A DNA stretch of 64,000 nucleotides from Massilia violaceinigra (GCF_002752675.1 NZ_CP024608.1:3472001-3536000), one strand, 5' to 3'; shown: positions 15,584 to 25,576, counted from the stretch's first letter. Notes: generated by a model from the letters alone, not told the origin. Made by a program: numbers and translations.

Positions 15584-15831
15584 GGGCGCACCCAGTGTCG
15601 AAATCACGGTTGGCCAATGGCGAGGCCGACGCTTACGCGCGACTGCATATGGTCCGCTGGGACGCGTCGTAGTCGCCCTGGGGCTGTCCGACCATATCCG
15701 AAGCGGTTTTCCGACGGCGCGGACCGCGGGCCGCCACCATCGCTGGATCGACGCGGCAGCGCATGCTGACTCGCGCGATCCCTCCGTTGAATTTTTACTG
15801 TTCGAAATTCGCTTGGGCGCGCGGGCTGGGC

Positions 15832-16407
15832 TCATAGCGAGGCGCGGCGGACGACTCCCATGTAGACGACTCGCCCTGGATCGTCGATCACCACCGGCGC
15901 TAGGTTGGGGTCGGACGCGAACAGGAGCTGGGCGCCTCCGATGACGCGCAGCGTCCTGATCAGTTTGCCTATGCCATCGATCCGCGCGAGGACGATGTCG
16001 CCGTTCTTTGGCTCGGCCGACGGGTCCACGTCGACGATGTCGCCGTCGCGCAGCCCTGCCGCCCGCATCGAGTCGCCATGCATCGTCGCGCGGCGCGGGC
16101 ATGGTCGGCGACGGCAAGCATGGCCGAGATCGTCGCGCGGCTTCCGGTCGACGCGCCCGGGCTCCGCGCCGCGATCCGTGTCCGCCATGGCCTCCATAGC
16201 CCGCCGGCGGGCGAACCAGTCGAGCGTGTTCTCGGTTGTCCAAGGGGCGATGGGATTCCCCATCGCGTCGACGCCGCGGCGCGCGGCGTCCACGATGGCT
16301 TGGCCCGCGGGCCCTTCGGTCGCGAGCAGGAACGCCTCCAAGTTCGACAGCTTGGCCTCGGAGGCGATGGGGGGAATCTTTTTTGAAGGTTCGCGTCTGC
16401 GGTTCAA
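15832..16407 (-). CDS. LexA/UmuD-like (S24) protein, possibly lacking the catalytic lysine
   Basis: The 191-residue frame starts at a TTG after GAGAGG. The C-terminal half has the S24 fold signature: HGDSM with the serine nucleophile, GLRDGDIVDVD, PKNGDIVLARI, and VVYMGVVRR. In LexA and UmuD a lysine precedes a conserved leucine (VKRL/VKKL); here that spot reads LIRTL, with Arg, and the nearest Lys is three residues earlier (GKLIRTL). So autocleavage may be lost or altered. The N-terminal 90 residues show no helix-turn-helix. It lies 68 bases after the sigma-factor gene on the same strand and may be co-transcribed with it. Confidence 0.6.
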   Translation of the reverse strand: MNRRREPSKKIPPIASEAKLSNLEAFLLATEGPAGQAIVDAARRGVDAMGNPIAPWTTENTLDWFARRRAMEAMADTDRGAEPGRVDRKPRDDLGHACRRRPCPRRATMHGDSMRAAGLRDGDIVDVDPSAEPKNGDIVLARIDGIGKLIRTLRVIGGAQLLFASDPNLAPVVIDDPGRVVYMGVVRRASL

Positions 16408-16475
16408 GGCGGCCTCTCGGGATGCCCGACGATTCGGGCGGTGCGCGCGGCGCCGGGCCTTCGGCGCCGCTTCGC

Positions 16476-17036
16476 TCAGAGTCTCGCCCAGTTTCGCGCG
16501 ACGCGCAAGGCCCGCTTCCTCGCCGCGTCGAGCTCCGCCGCCGAGAGGCCCAATCGGTCTCGGATGGCCGGGGCCTCCTCCTCGTCCAAAATCGCGTCCA
16601 AGACGAGCGCCGCGAGGCGGTCCCCCTCGCGCAAGGCCGCCCGCGCCACGTCAAGCGCGCCGATGAGCCGAATCGTGGTTTGGGCGCGCTCGGCCTCGTC
16701 TTGGGCCGACGGATGGTTCGCGGCCGGCGCGGTCCCCCAATCCAAATGGTCCTCGGCGGAGGCGCGCGTCCTGGCCGAGTGAGCCTTTTTCGTGCGCTCG
16801 GCATAGGCGATGCTTTTGATGGTCATCGAAAGGAACAGCGAGAATTGAATCTTCAACGGCCAGTTGCGCCGTCCCTCGACGGCCAAGAACAACGCCTCGT
16901 GCACCAAGTCCAGCGGCTCGCTGAACGAGGTCCCGTCCAAGTGCCATTTCGCTTTGGCCATGATCGTGATCTTTTCTTTGCCCGACAAGTTGGCGAAGGC
17001 GTCTAGAATGTCCTGCGTCGTGGCGTATTGCGTCAT
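16476..17036 (-). CDS. ECF-like RNA polymerase sigma factor
   Basis: The 186-residue product begins at ATG 17036 after AGGAG. It carries a region-2-like core (LDLVHEALFLAVEGRRNW, FSLFLSMTIKSIAYAERTK) and a region-4-like helix-turn-helix near the C-terminus (AIRDRLGLSAAELDAARKRA). No anti-sigma gene is adjacent. It is divergent from the coupling-protein gene, with about 175 bases between them, and could direct transcription of transfer genes. The sigma assignment rests on motif layout alone. Confidence 0.65.
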   Translation of the reverse strand: MTQYATTQDILDAFANLSGKEKITIMAKAKWHLDGTSFSEPLDLVHEALFLAVEGRRNWPLKIQFSLFLSMTIKSIAYAERTKKAHSARTRASAEDHLDWGTAPAANHPSAQDEAERAQTTIRLIGALDVARAALREGDRLAALVLDAILDEEEAPAIRDRLGLSAAELDAARKRALRVARNWARL

Positions 17037-17211
17037 CGATTTCTCCTTGTGGTGGTCGTGGGCCTCCCATTGCTTGGAGAGGCTGTCCGACGCCGATGTT
17101 GCGGTGCCGCGCCGATGGAAGGCGTCCGTGCCGCCCATCGCCCCGCCGGGGGCTCGGCGGCGTCCGTGCGCGCGCGGCAGCAACTCGCCCATCGACCAAA
17201 GGGAGCGCGGC

Positions 17212-19311
17212 ATGGAGCGAGGCGAGGGGGGAACCGTCTATGGGTTCGGCGGGTTGCCCGCCTTGGCGCCGACGGCGAAGCGCGTGGACGTCATGGACTG
17301 GCTCGCGGCGAGCGCCACCATGGGGGCCTTGGCGGGAGCCGCCGCGCTCGCCCTCGCGTGGAGGCCGTTCCTTGGCCTCGACGCGCCGCCCGGCGCGCTC
17401 GCCGACCATGCGGGCCACGCGGCGCGCTGGGCCATTAACGCCCTCTGCCCGCGCGTCTTCGAGCTCGACGCCGCCCGCTACGCTGATTTTTTGGACCGCT
17501 TGGGCGCCGAGCAAAAATTCGCTTTGGGTTGGCGCGCTTGCGTCGCCGGGCTGGTCGCCTGCGCTCCCTCGATCTTCCTGGCCCCGGGAATGCTCATGCC
17601 GCGCGACGGGCTCACGGTGCTGCGCGGCGCGCGTCGAACAGAAGGCCGCGACGCCACCCGGTCCCTCAACGCGCTGCTCGCCAAGAGGTGCCGCGCGCGC
17701 CCGGACCACCCGGTCGCTCCGGGCGTGCCGTATCCGGCGGACCTTTGGACCCGCCACATGCTCGTGCTCGGAAGCGTCGGCTCGGGCAAGTCGACCGCTA
17801 TCAAGCCGCTGATCGCCAAGGTCGTCGCCGCCGGCGAGCGCGCCTTGATCTTCGACCCCAAGGGCGAGTTCACCAAGGGGTTTGGCGAGCCGGCCATCTT
17901 GGCGCCTTGGGACTCGCGCTCGGTGGCGTGGGTCATCGCCAAGGACATGCGCAACATCGGCGACATGCGCCGCTTCGCGGCGGCCATGGTGCGCGAGGCC
18001 CACGACCCCATGTGGTCCAACGCCGCCCGGCAGCTGCTGGTGGGCTTCATGGTGTATTTGAAGTCCACCCGCGGCGACGACTGGGGATGGGCCGAGCTTT
18101 CCGACCTGAGCGCCTCGCCGCAGGCGACCATCCTGCCCATGATGAGCGCATACCATCCCGAGGCGGCCAGGTCGGTCGAGCGGGCGTCGGTGACCACGCA
18201 GGGCATCCTCATCAACCTCGCCTCGTTCATGGCGTCCATCCATGACTTGGGCGACGCCTGGGGCGGGACGCCGCGATCTCGGCGCGTCAGCTTCGTGGAT
18301 TGGACCCACGGACGCGGCCCGCATCGGCAGATCATCCTGCAAGGCCACGGTGCCTACCCCGACCTGGCCAAGAGCTGCCTGGAGGGGATCATTGGGACGG
18401 TGTCGGCGATCGTAAACAGCGTCGAGATGGACGACGACCCCGACCGAAAAATTTGGATCATCGCCGACGAGTCCGCCCAGATGGGCAAGGTTCCCATTCG
18501 GCCCCTCTTCGACGTTGGCCGCTCGCGCGGCGTCCGGTGCGTGTTGGCGTGCCAAGACTTGGGCCAGCTCGAAGAGATCCATGGGGCCGCGACCGTCAAG
18601 GCCATGGTGTCGATGGCGGGGACCATCTTGGTGGGCCAGCTCATGCCCGGCGAGACGTCCGAGCAGATGTGCAAGGCGCTCGGATCGAGGGAGGTGGAGC
18701 GCGCTAACGTGTCGTCGTCGACGGGGGGAGGGCCGGGGGCTGGGAGGTCGACGACGTTGTCATTTTCGCGCGACGAGCTGGCGCTCTACAAGCCCTCCGA
18801 GCTCGCCTCCCGTCTGGGACCGACGGCGGACGGGAAGGGCGTGCGCATGGCGCTCGTCACCGGGGGCCATTCGTATGAGATCTTCTGGCCCCACTTCTCG
18901 ATGCGCGACGCCAGGCCGGCCCACGTTCCCGCGGCGTGGACTTGCAGGTTCGTCGCCCCCGCGGCGGGCATGGGCGCTTCCGCGGACTGCATGGGCATTT
19001 CCGGGGCCGACGCGGTTAATGCGCCCGCTCCCGCAGCGGATGACTTGGACGCGTCGAGAAGCGAGGCTGGACGCCCGGCCGGGACGTTTTCCGATCCGGG
19101 CGTTGACCTCCAAGGCGAAGACGTCTTGGGGGACGATGTGGATGACGCCTCGCGCCTCAACGAGGCGGCTCCTTGGGGCGTCGAACGGCCCGACGGCAGC
19201 TGCCCCTCCAGTTCAGAGGGGATGCCCGCGGCGATCGAATGGAAGGTCTGGGCCCACGAAGAGATTCAGGCGATGCTGCGCGATTCCGCGGAGATCGTTG
19301 GCGATACCTAA
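17212..19311 (+). CDS. traD: type IV coupling protein (VirD4/TraD family)
   Basis: The 699-residue protein couples the relaxase-DNA complex to a type IV secretion channel. The ATG at 17212 follows GGGAG. Two N-terminal membrane segments are visible at about 28-55 and 105-128. Then come Walker A at about 187-194 (LGSVGSGKSTAI), FDPKGEFT, Walker B (IWIIADESAQMGKV) and CVLACQDLGQLEEI, which are characteristic of VirD4/TraD ATPases. The last 130 residues are acidic and poorly conserved, the region that usually recognises the relaxosome. No virB-like channel genes are in the window. Confidence 0.9.
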   Translation: MERGEGGTVYGFGGLPALAPTAKRVDVMDWLAASATMGALAGAAALALAWRPFLGLDAPPGALADHAGHAARWAINALCPRVFELDAARYADFLDRLGAEQKFALGWRACVAGLVACAPSIFLAPGMLMPRDGLTVLRGARRTEGRDATRSLNALLAKRCRARPDHPVAPGVPYPADLWTRHMLVLGSVGSGKSTAIKPLIAKVVAAGERALIFDPKGEFTKGFGEPAILAPWDSRSVAWVIAKDMRNIGDMRRFAAAMVREAHDPMWSNAARQLLVGFMVYLKSTRGDDWGWAELSDLSASPQATILPMMSAYHPEAARSVERASVTTQGILINLASFMASIHDLGDAWGGTPRSRRVSFVDWTHGRGPHRQIILQGHGAYPDLAKSCLEGIIGTVSAIVNSVEMDDDPDRKIWIIADESAQMGKVPIRPLFDVGRSRGVRCVLACQDLGQLEEIHGAATVKAMVSMAGTILVGQLMPGETSEQMCKALGSREVERANVSSSTGGGPGAGRSTTLSFSRDELALYKPSELASRLGPTADGKGVRMALVTGGHSYEIFWPHFSMRDARPAHVPAAWTCRFVAPAAGMGASADCMGISGADAVNAPAPAADDLDASRSEAGRPAGTFSDPGVDLQGEDVLGDDVDDASRLNEAAPWGVERPDGSCPSSSEGMPAAIEWKVWAHEEIQAMLRDSAEIVGDT

Positions 19312-19731
19312 CCGCTAGCTTGTCGACCCGTCGACGCAATGCCCTTGCCGGCCCCCCCCTCGCGGCGCGGAGGGCTTCTTGCGATGCCGATGCCGGTGAG
19401 CGAATGGCTTAGGCTAGTGCCGATCCAGTTCCCGACGCGGTCGGAGGCGAAGCCATGCTCTTGGCCATGCATGGTCGATTGCGTCAAAATAGCCAGGTCG
19501 GTGACAGCGCGTTCTTGTGGCGCGCCAGCCACCGCCCGGCTCGGACTGCCCGCGGCCGTTGGGCCCAGGCGCGCTCGCCGCATAGAAGTCGGAACCCCAT
19601 CATCCAAGACGCGGGCAGGCTCGCCGTCCGGCCGTCGGCCAGCCGCGCTCGACGCGACTGGCTCGCGGCGTCGGCGAAAGGAAGCGAGCAATGGCTGTCG
19701 AGCGGCGCGAGCTGGGCTTTTGGGAGATCGA
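19312..19731. other. gene-poor interval after the coupling protein
   Basis: No convincing gene. A 37-codon frame at 19691-19804 (MAVERRELGFWEIECKT...) overlaps the next gene and might be a short coupled peptide, but its support is weak. Confidence 0.4.
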
Positions 19732-20121
19732 ATGCAAAACGGCGACGGGCGGACAGGCGCGAAGCAAGGCGCTATCGGGGAGCCTCGCGGCGACGTCGCC
19801 ATAAGGATCTTGGCGGATCGAGCGAAATTCGCGGAGGCGCGCAAGCGTCGCGCAGACAAGAAGCGCTTGGAAGTCCTGTCCCCGGAGCCCCAGGGACAGG
19901 AAGTCGCGGCTCCGGCGCTTCGGGGCGGGCCGTGGCTTGGACGAGTCGCGCGCTGGCTGCGGGGGTGGTGGACCCATCGGCGGCCGGGCCTGGGCGGCTC
20001 TCGCATGGATCGCGTCCCCACTTTTTCCGACGACGAGTGGCTCGCTATGGGAGGTTGGGACAACTCCGATGCCCCGCCGCGTCCGCGCCGGCGGGATGGC
20101 CTGCCCCCGTTCAAGCGATAA
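19732..20121 (+). CDS. hypothetical protein, 129 residues
   Basis: From ATG 19732 the product is basic at the N-terminus (FAEARKRRADKKRLEVL), has a Trp-rich central stretch (LGRVARWLRGWWTHRR) and a distinctive tail (VPTFSDDEWLAMGGWDN). The last 40 codons look genuinely coding, but the start is uncertain because the frame is open well upstream. Unknown function. From 20122 to 20320 a further fragment (KKAFALRRHIVFNAQQSEGM, then SALEASAENVFDPIALAVAV) lacks a start. Confidence 0.45.
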   Translation: MQNGDGRTGAKQGAIGEPRGDVAIRILADRAKFAEARKRRADKKRLEVLSPEPQGQEVAAPALRGGPWLGRVARWLRGWWTHRRPGLGGSRMDRVPTFSDDEWLAMGGWDNSDAPPRPRRRDGLPPFKR

Positions 20122-20383
20122 GTCGAGGGCCAAAGGCCCGCGACGGCGCGGCCGGTCCATTCAAGGCGGCGCGGGCATCCACACGGGAAAGAAGGCCTTC
20201 GCCCTGCGCCGCCACATCGTTTTCAATGCCCAGCAGAGCGAGGGGATGTCGGCGCTAGAAGCCTCGGCCGAAAATGTCTTCGATCCCATCGCTCTGGCGG
20301 TGGCCGTCACCGAAGCGTGACGCAAGCGTGAGGTCCGCAGCGTCGTAATCATGGCGCGCCGAAGCGCGCGCCGGCCCTTGCGC

Positions 20384-21091
20384 CTAAGCCACCGCCGAGG
20401 CCGGCGGCAATTTTTTCAATTGGACGAGAATGGCGCGAACTCGCTTCTCGGCTCGCCCGAGATCGCATCCATACGGGCGAATGGTCTCAAATAGCATGGC
20501 GCGGTTCTCCGGCGAAAGAAGGTGCGACGCTAGCGCGCGCAAATCCTTGTCAATTGGTTGCCCAGAGTGCAGAAGAGGGATCTTGTATTCGAGAAAGGCC
20601 GCCTCCTCCGCCACGCCGCACGTGGCGAGGAGCTCTGCCATAGACTCGATGCAGCCGTGCGCGGCAGAGGCGAAATTTGCCGATTCGAGCCGTTTTTTCC
20701 ATCGTTTGCGCGCCGCCGGACTGAGCTGTTCGAGATATTCCGCGAGGCTCACTGCGGCGTCTGGATTCCCGCCGTCGTCCGCTTCGCTCGTCGGCGCGCC
20801 CGCGGCTTGCCGACGAGGGTCGTCAGGGTGGCAAACCGGGCGTCCCTCCATGAAGTCCCGCAGCCATTTGTCGGCGGCGTCCTGCGCCGAAATGTCGCCG
20901 TAATCCCCCATGTCGAGAAGCCACGCTCCGTCACCGATAAGGCGCAGCGCTTCTAGCAGCTCTTCGACCGAAGTGTCGATGGCCCAATGGGGAACGTCGA
21001 CGCCGCGCAAGTGGCCCTCCACCTGCGCGTAGGACAAAAGTTCAATCATTGAGGATGCGGCTGGAATGGTGGATTTTCGCGAGATGGTCAT
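20384..21091 (-). CDS. hypothetical protein, 235 residues
   Basis: The start at 21091 is preferred because AAGGAAG precedes it at good spacing; an ATG at 21103 is the alternative. The product begins MTISRKSTIPAASSMIELLS and includes SVEELLEALRLIGDGAWLLD and a charged helical region (EYLEQLSPAARKRWKKRLES). No membrane segment or catalytic motif is visible and no family is recognised. A small overlapping frame (21042-21302) may be translated just upstream. Confidence 0.55.
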   Translation of the reverse strand: MTISRKSTIPAASSMIELLSYAQVEGHLRGVDVPHWAIDTSVEELLEALRLIGDGAWLLDMGDYGDISAQDAADKWLRDFMEGRPVCHPDDPRRQAAGAPTSEADDGGNPDAAVSLAEYLEQLSPAARKRWKKRLESANFASAAHGCIESMAELLATCGVAEEAAFLEYKIPLLHSGQPIDKDLRALASHLLSPENRAMLFETIRPYGCDLGRAEKRVRAILVQLKKLPPASAVA

Positions 21092-21302
21092 AACTTCCTT
21101 CATCAAGGTGAGTCGCCGGCCGACGCCGACGCGCGTTGAGAAAATGGGCGCGAAAGCCAAGGCGCCGCAAATGGGCTGCGGCGCGCCGCCGCGCTCCTTC
21201 GAGTTGGGGCGATAGCGACTTGCCCAACGCCTTATGCTCGTCGATGGCGCCGGCCGCCTTGGCATCGGACAGGCGGCCGGTCGGGACGAGACACTCTAGC
21301 AT
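21042..21302 (-). CDS. possible small upstream gene, 86 residues
   Basis: Codon use is good (MLECLVPTGRLSDAKAAGAI...) and it overlaps the next gene's start by 50 bases, which would fit coupled translation. There is no clear Shine-Dalgarno. It could be noncoding. Confidence 0.3.
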   Translation of the reverse strand: MLECLVPTGRLSDAKAAGAIDEHKALGKSLSPQLEGARRRAAAHLRRLGFRAHFLNARRRRPATHLDEGSYDHLAKIHHSSRILND

Positions 21303-21497
21303 TCCCGCAAAGTCTTGGGGCGCGCTTTGCCCCTGATGAGGCCCAAACGCGCAAGACTCGGCGAAGCGGAAGCGTGTCGCTTGCTCGCAACAGTCATCTG
21401 CGGCCCGGGACCGATAGTGGCTCTATCCACGCTCGGCGCGTCGTCGCGAGCGTTTCCTCTGTAATATGGGCCATCACCCCGAGAGCGGACCCACACT

Positions 21498-22502
21498 ATG
21501 ATCGAGAAGCCATTGCAAGCCCGCGTTTTGCTCGTCGATGACCAGCCTCTGGTCTTGGAGCAATTGCGCCGACTTATGCAGGCGCAGCCGGACATTGCCG
21601 TCGAGGTGGAGAGCCGAGCCGAGGCCGCGGTCCAGACCGCCAGGCTCTTTTGCCCCACGGTCATCCTGCAAGACCTCGCAATGCCCGGGTTTGATGGCTA
21701 CGAGCTGTTGGCGCGATATCGCCAAGTCGAGGAGCTCGCCAACGTCCCCGTGGTGATCCTGTCGGGCCATTCCGGCGCGGCGGCCACGGAGCGATGCTTC
21801 CGCCTCGGCGCGAACGACTACCTTGTCAAGATTCCCGACACGATCGAGCTGCTGGCGCGCATACGCCACCACTCGGCGGCATTCGTCGCGCGCGCCAAGC
21901 GCGACCACGCGTTTGAAATGGTGTCGGCGAGCCACAGGGAGCTCGTCGTCGCGAACGCGCGGCTCGCGAAACTCAATGCCCTCGACGAGCTCACGGGCGT
22001 CGGAAATCGTCGAAGCTTCGACGCCGCGATGGCGACGGAGTGGAGCGGGGCGCTGCGCCATTCCAAGCCGCTGTCGCTGGTCATGTGCGACATCGACCTC
22101 TTCAAGCGATACAATGATTCGTTCGGACATGTGGGAGGCGACTTTTGCTTGGTTGCCATCGCCACGGCGCTCGCCGGCCAGCTTCGCAGGCCATCTGATA
22201 AGCTCGCCCGATATGGCGGCGAGGAGTTCGCGATCATCTTGCCGGACACGGACTTGGGCGGTGCGATGCTGATGGCGGAGATGTGTCGCAGGCGCGTGGA
22301 GGGCCTAGGCCAGGCGGGATGCGCCGCCGAATTGAAGGCGCAGGTGACGATGTCGTTTGGCGTCGCCTCCGCCACGCCGACTCGCGAAGCCCGCGTGTTG
22401 GCGTTGGTGGAGGCGGCCGACGGAGCCCTGTTTGAGGCGAAGCGGGCCGGTCGCAACGCAGTCCGCCATGCGGAGGGCGATTCGGGCCGGCAGTCGCCTT
22501 AA
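21498..22502 (+). CDS. response regulator with GGDEF domain (diguanylate cyclase)
   Basis: The 334-residue protein joins a CheY-like receiver (residues 8-125; VLLVDDQPL, phosphoacceptor D59 in VILQDLAMPGFDG, K111) to a GGDEF domain (about 165-330). The active-site motif is GGEEF (240-244), and an RxxD inhibitory site (RPSD, 231-234) lies five residues before it, so c-di-GMP feedback is expected. Such WspR/PleD-type enzymes make c-di-GMP when phosphorylated. A hybrid kinase follows on the same strand after 318 bases and may be its partner. A relic of a close paralogue lies at 3193-3351. Confidence 0.92.
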   Translation: MIEKPLQARVLLVDDQPLVLEQLRRLMQAQPDIAVEVESRAEAAVQTARLFCPTVILQDLAMPGFDGYELLARYRQVEELANVPVVILSGHSGAAATERCFRLGANDYLVKIPDTIELLARIRHHSAAFVARAKRDHAFEMVSASHRELVVANARLAKLNALDELTGVGNRRSFDAAMATEWSGALRHSKPLSLVMCDIDLFKRYNDSFGHVGGDFCLVAIATALAGQLRRPSDKLARYGGEEFAIILPDTDLGGAMLMAEMCRRRVEGLGQAGCAAELKAQVTMSFGVASATPTREARVLALVEAADGALFEAKRAGRNAVRHAEGDSGRQSP

Positions 22503-22820
22503 AGCGCATGGCTCTCTCGGTGCAATTCCCGTGGCGCGCGATTTCTCCTACGGAGACGTTCGGGATTCGAGGGACGCTTTGGCGGACGGAAAGCGGGCCT
22601 CGAATGAAAGGTTGGACTTTCAGGTCCGCCGGGACCCTTCCTCGTTGGCTGCCTAAGGCGGCCCGGCAACGCCGCGCTCGGTCCATTTCCAATTGGCAAG
22701 CGTATAATGGCCGATCGCGTCTGGCGCCATATTGGCGTTTTAGATCGGCGCGTCGCCGCGCGCCCCTTGATATTCTCAACTTCACCTCCCGGCCGCCCAG
22801 CCGGTCCACTATGGAAGAGC
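22503..22820. other. intergenic region between response regulator and hybrid kinase
   Basis: No gene supported. The only clear signal is the GGAAGAGC ribosome-binding site before 22821. Confidence 0.5.
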
Positions 22821-25286
22821 ATGGCCGACGGTTCCCATTTCATTGACCGCGCAGGAGCGTTGAGGGCTCGTGGCTTCTCGCCGCTAGCCTTGGGCGACCC
22901 ATCGAGTTGGCCGCCGGTGCTCGCGGCTGCCTCCCGCTTGGCGCTGGCGTCGAACAGTCCGACCGTGATGTGGTGGGGGCCGGCTGGGGCAGAGGTGCGC
23001 AACGACGCCTATGGAGCGTTGGAGCGCGCCCGCGTCGGCTCGCATCCACTCGAGGGCGCCGTAGGAAAGCAAGTGGAGGCAATCATGGCCGGACGCGAGC
23101 TATGCGGTTGCGCCGACCATGTCGAAATTTTCGAACGCGACGGGAGCGCCGTTGAAAGGATTTGGTCCTTTGCCTGCTCGGCATTGTTCGACGCGGGCGG
23201 CGTCGCCGGGGTGATCGCCGTTTGCGACGACGTCACCGAGAAGCGGGCCGTGGCCGCGGCTCAAAAAGAGATCAACGCGGAGCTGCGCCGGGAGGCGGCC
23301 CGGGCCCGGAGCGACGCCGACGATGCCGAGGCCCGAGCGGGCGCCGCCGCGCGAAGGGTCGCCGACGAGCTCCGCGGAGCGGAGCTGCGTCGGCTTCGGA
23401 CGATGTTCGGCCAAGCCCCCGGGTTCATGTGTCTGTTGGAGGGGCCCGACCACGTGTTCGAGTTCGCGAACGAGGCGTTCTCGCGCCTTGTCGGGGGCAG
23501 GGACCTCCGTTGGAAGTCTGCCCGCGAAGCGCTGGGAGATTTGGAGGGGCAGGGGTTTTTCGAACGGCTTGACGAGGCCTACCGCTCGGGGGAGCCCTTT
23601 GTGGCCCGGGACGTTCCCTTGTCGATCCAACGGCGAGCCGGCGGGCCGCCGGAGCCGCTCTTCGTCGATTTCGTGTATCAGCCGCTGCTCGACTCGTCCG
23701 GCGAAGCCACCGGCATATTTGTCGAGGGGTTCGACGTCACGGAGCGCCGCGCCGCGATCGCCGCGCGCGAGGCCAGCGAGGATCGGTTGAAGCGCGGCAT
23801 GCTGGCCGCCCGCATGGTCGTTTGGGATTGGGACCTGGCGACGAATGCTGTCGTGTTCTCCGACAACGCCGTCGCGGTGCTGGGTGGCGACTGGACCGAC
23901 GTCGACGCCGTGTGGAGCTCCGTCCACCCCGAGGATCTCGCCAAGTTGGCGGCGCGGCGAAGCATCGCGATCGCTTCCATCGGGACTTACGAGGAGGTGA
24001 TTCGCGTCAACCGGCTTGACAATGGCAACCTCATTTGGCTCCAAGTGCGCGCGACGGTCGTCGCGGGCGCCGACGGCGTCGCGGCATGGATTCAAGGGGT
24101 CTCCATCGACGTGACCGAGCGCAAGCGCGCCGAGGAGGCGCTGCGGCTGGCCGATCGCCGCAAGGATCAGTTCGTCGCGATGCTCGCCCACGAGCTTCGC
24201 AATCCATTGGCTCCCATCGTGACTGCCGCTCAGATTTTGAAGGCTCGCAACGCGGGGGACGCCGGGGCGCGCAAGGCCGCCGAAATCGTGGCGAGGCAGG
24301 CCGCGCATATGGCGGGGCTCATCGACGACGTGCTCGACGTGTCTCGATTCAACACGGGGCTGATCGTCATCGACCGGCGTCCGCTCGACCTGCGCGACGT
24401 TCTCGCGGAGGCGGCCGAGCAGGTCCGACCCGCCATGGAAGCGCGGCGCCATCAGTTCGTGGCTCCTCCCGAGGGAGCGCCGATCATGGCCCATGGGGAC
24501 AGGAAGCGACTCGTCCAGGCGGTGGCCAACCTGCTGCAAAACGCCGCGAAGTTCACTCCCCATGGCGGACGCGTTCAGCTGACGATCGACTGCGACGGGG
24601 AATTGGCTTCGATATCCGTCAGCGACGACGGGGTCGGCATCGAGCCCGATTTGCTCCCCCATGTCTTCGAAATGTTCAGGCAAAAGGAACGCTCGTCCGA
24701 ACGCGCGCATGGCGGCTTGGGATTGGGGCTGTCGTTGGTCAGGAGCTTGGCCAAGCTGCATGGCGGGTCGGTATTAGCCGAAAGCGCGGGCGTTGGCAAA
24801 GGCTGCCGATTCACGATCGAGCTTCCCCTGGGCGGGCTGGATCCGGTCGAGGTCGAAGAGCGTCGAGTGTTGGTCGCGTCCCCAGCGGAGCGCGCGCTCG
24901 ATATCTTGGTGGTCGACGACCACCTGGACGCGGCGCGAATGCTTCGCATGGTTCTCGAGGAGGCCGGCCACCGCGTCCAGGTCGACGCGGACCCGCACTC
25001 CGTCCTCGGGCGGGCCCGCGTTCACTCGTTCGACGTCTTTTTGATGGACATTGGGCTTCCGGGAATGGATGGCAACGCGCTGGCCCGTGCCATTCGGGGC
25101 ATCCCTGGAATGGCTTCGGCAACCTTGGTGGCAGTGACGGGCCGAGGAAAGGAATATGGTCGAGACGACGCGATCGCGGCGGGATTCAACCACTATTTCG
25201 TTAAACCCGCGGACCCAAGCGAACTGCTAGCGCTGCTCGCCGAGATCGCGCCGCGAAGGGAGCGGCCCGCCGCGTCGCGCGACTGA
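22821..25286 (+). CDS. hybrid sensor histidine kinase with PAS domains and C-terminal receiver
   Basis: The 821-residue product starts at ATG 22821 after GGAAGAG. In order: an N-terminal PAS-like domain (about 20-140), a coiled coil (142-195, Ala/Arg/Glu-rich), PAS 2 (195-310, ending DVTERR), PAS 3 (320-435, ending DVTERK), a HisKA helix with H457 in FVAMLAHELRNPLAP, a HATPase domain (NLLQNAAKF, DDGVGIEPD, GGLGLGLSL) and a receiver (DILVVDDH, phosphoacceptor in LMDIGLPGMDG). No membrane segment, so it is a cytoplasmic sensor. The WPP and SPTVMWWGP motifs near the start are common in soluble PAS kinases of this type. The ligand is unknown. Confidence 0.92.
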   Translation: MADGSHFIDRAGALRARGFSPLALGDPSSWPPVLAAASRLALASNSPTVMWWGPAGAEVRNDAYGALERARVGSHPLEGAVGKQVEAIMAGRELCGCADHVEIFERDGSAVERIWSFACSALFDAGGVAGVIAVCDDVTEKRAVAAAQKEINAELRREAARARSDADDAEARAGAAARRVADELRGAELRRLRTMFGQAPGFMCLLEGPDHVFEFANEAFSRLVGGRDLRWKSAREALGDLEGQGFFERLDEAYRSGEPFVARDVPLSIQRRAGGPPEPLFVDFVYQPLLDSSGEATGIFVEGFDVTERRAAIAAREASEDRLKRGMLAARMVVWDWDLATNAVVFSDNAVAVLGGDWTDVDAVWSSVHPEDLAKLAARRSIAIASIGTYEEVIRVNRLDNGNLIWLQVRATVVAGADGVAAWIQGVSIDVTERKRAEEALRLADRRKDQFVAMLAHELRNPLAPIVTAAQILKARNAGDAGARKAAEIVARQAAHMAGLIDDVLDVSRFNTGLIVIDRRPLDLRDVLAEAAEQVRPAMEARRHQFVAPPEGAPIMAHGDRKRLVQAVANLLQNAAKFTPHGGRVQLTIDCDGELASISVSDDGVGIEPDLLPHVFEMFRQKERSSERAHGGLGLGLSLVRSLAKLHGGSVLAESAGVGKGCRFTIELPLGGLDPVEVEERRVLVASPAERALDILVVDDHLDAARMLRMVLEEAGHRVQVDADPHSVLGRARVHSFDVFLMDIGLPGMDGNALARAIRGIPGMASATLVAVTGRGKEYGRDDAIAAGFNHYFVKPADPSELLALLAEIAPRRERPAASRD

Positions 25287-25576
25287 GCATGGACCCCATG
25301 CCCTCAGTTCCGGCGTATCCCAGATTTGCGCTTGTCTCTTGGCTCTTTTTATCGGCAATCTCGCGGATTCGCAGCAATCGGTCGTCTAGATGGAATGGCC
25401 GAGCGGCAGGACTTAGCCAAACCGGCTTCCTCGATCGCGCGCGCCACTTTGATTAGTTCGCAGCGCTTCTCTCGCAACGTCACCGCGTTTTCCTTCGCGG
25501 ATCGACATGCTGACGATGGCCCTGCGAAGGCGCCACGGTCACAGACAGCCATAGCGCGAGACGCCGATGTCGCCCC

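Noticed and set aside
16864..17211. Long N-terminal extension of the coupling protein
   Set aside because: It overlaps the divergent sigma gene and its ribosome-binding site; the ATG at 17212 has GGGAG and gives a normal TraD start.
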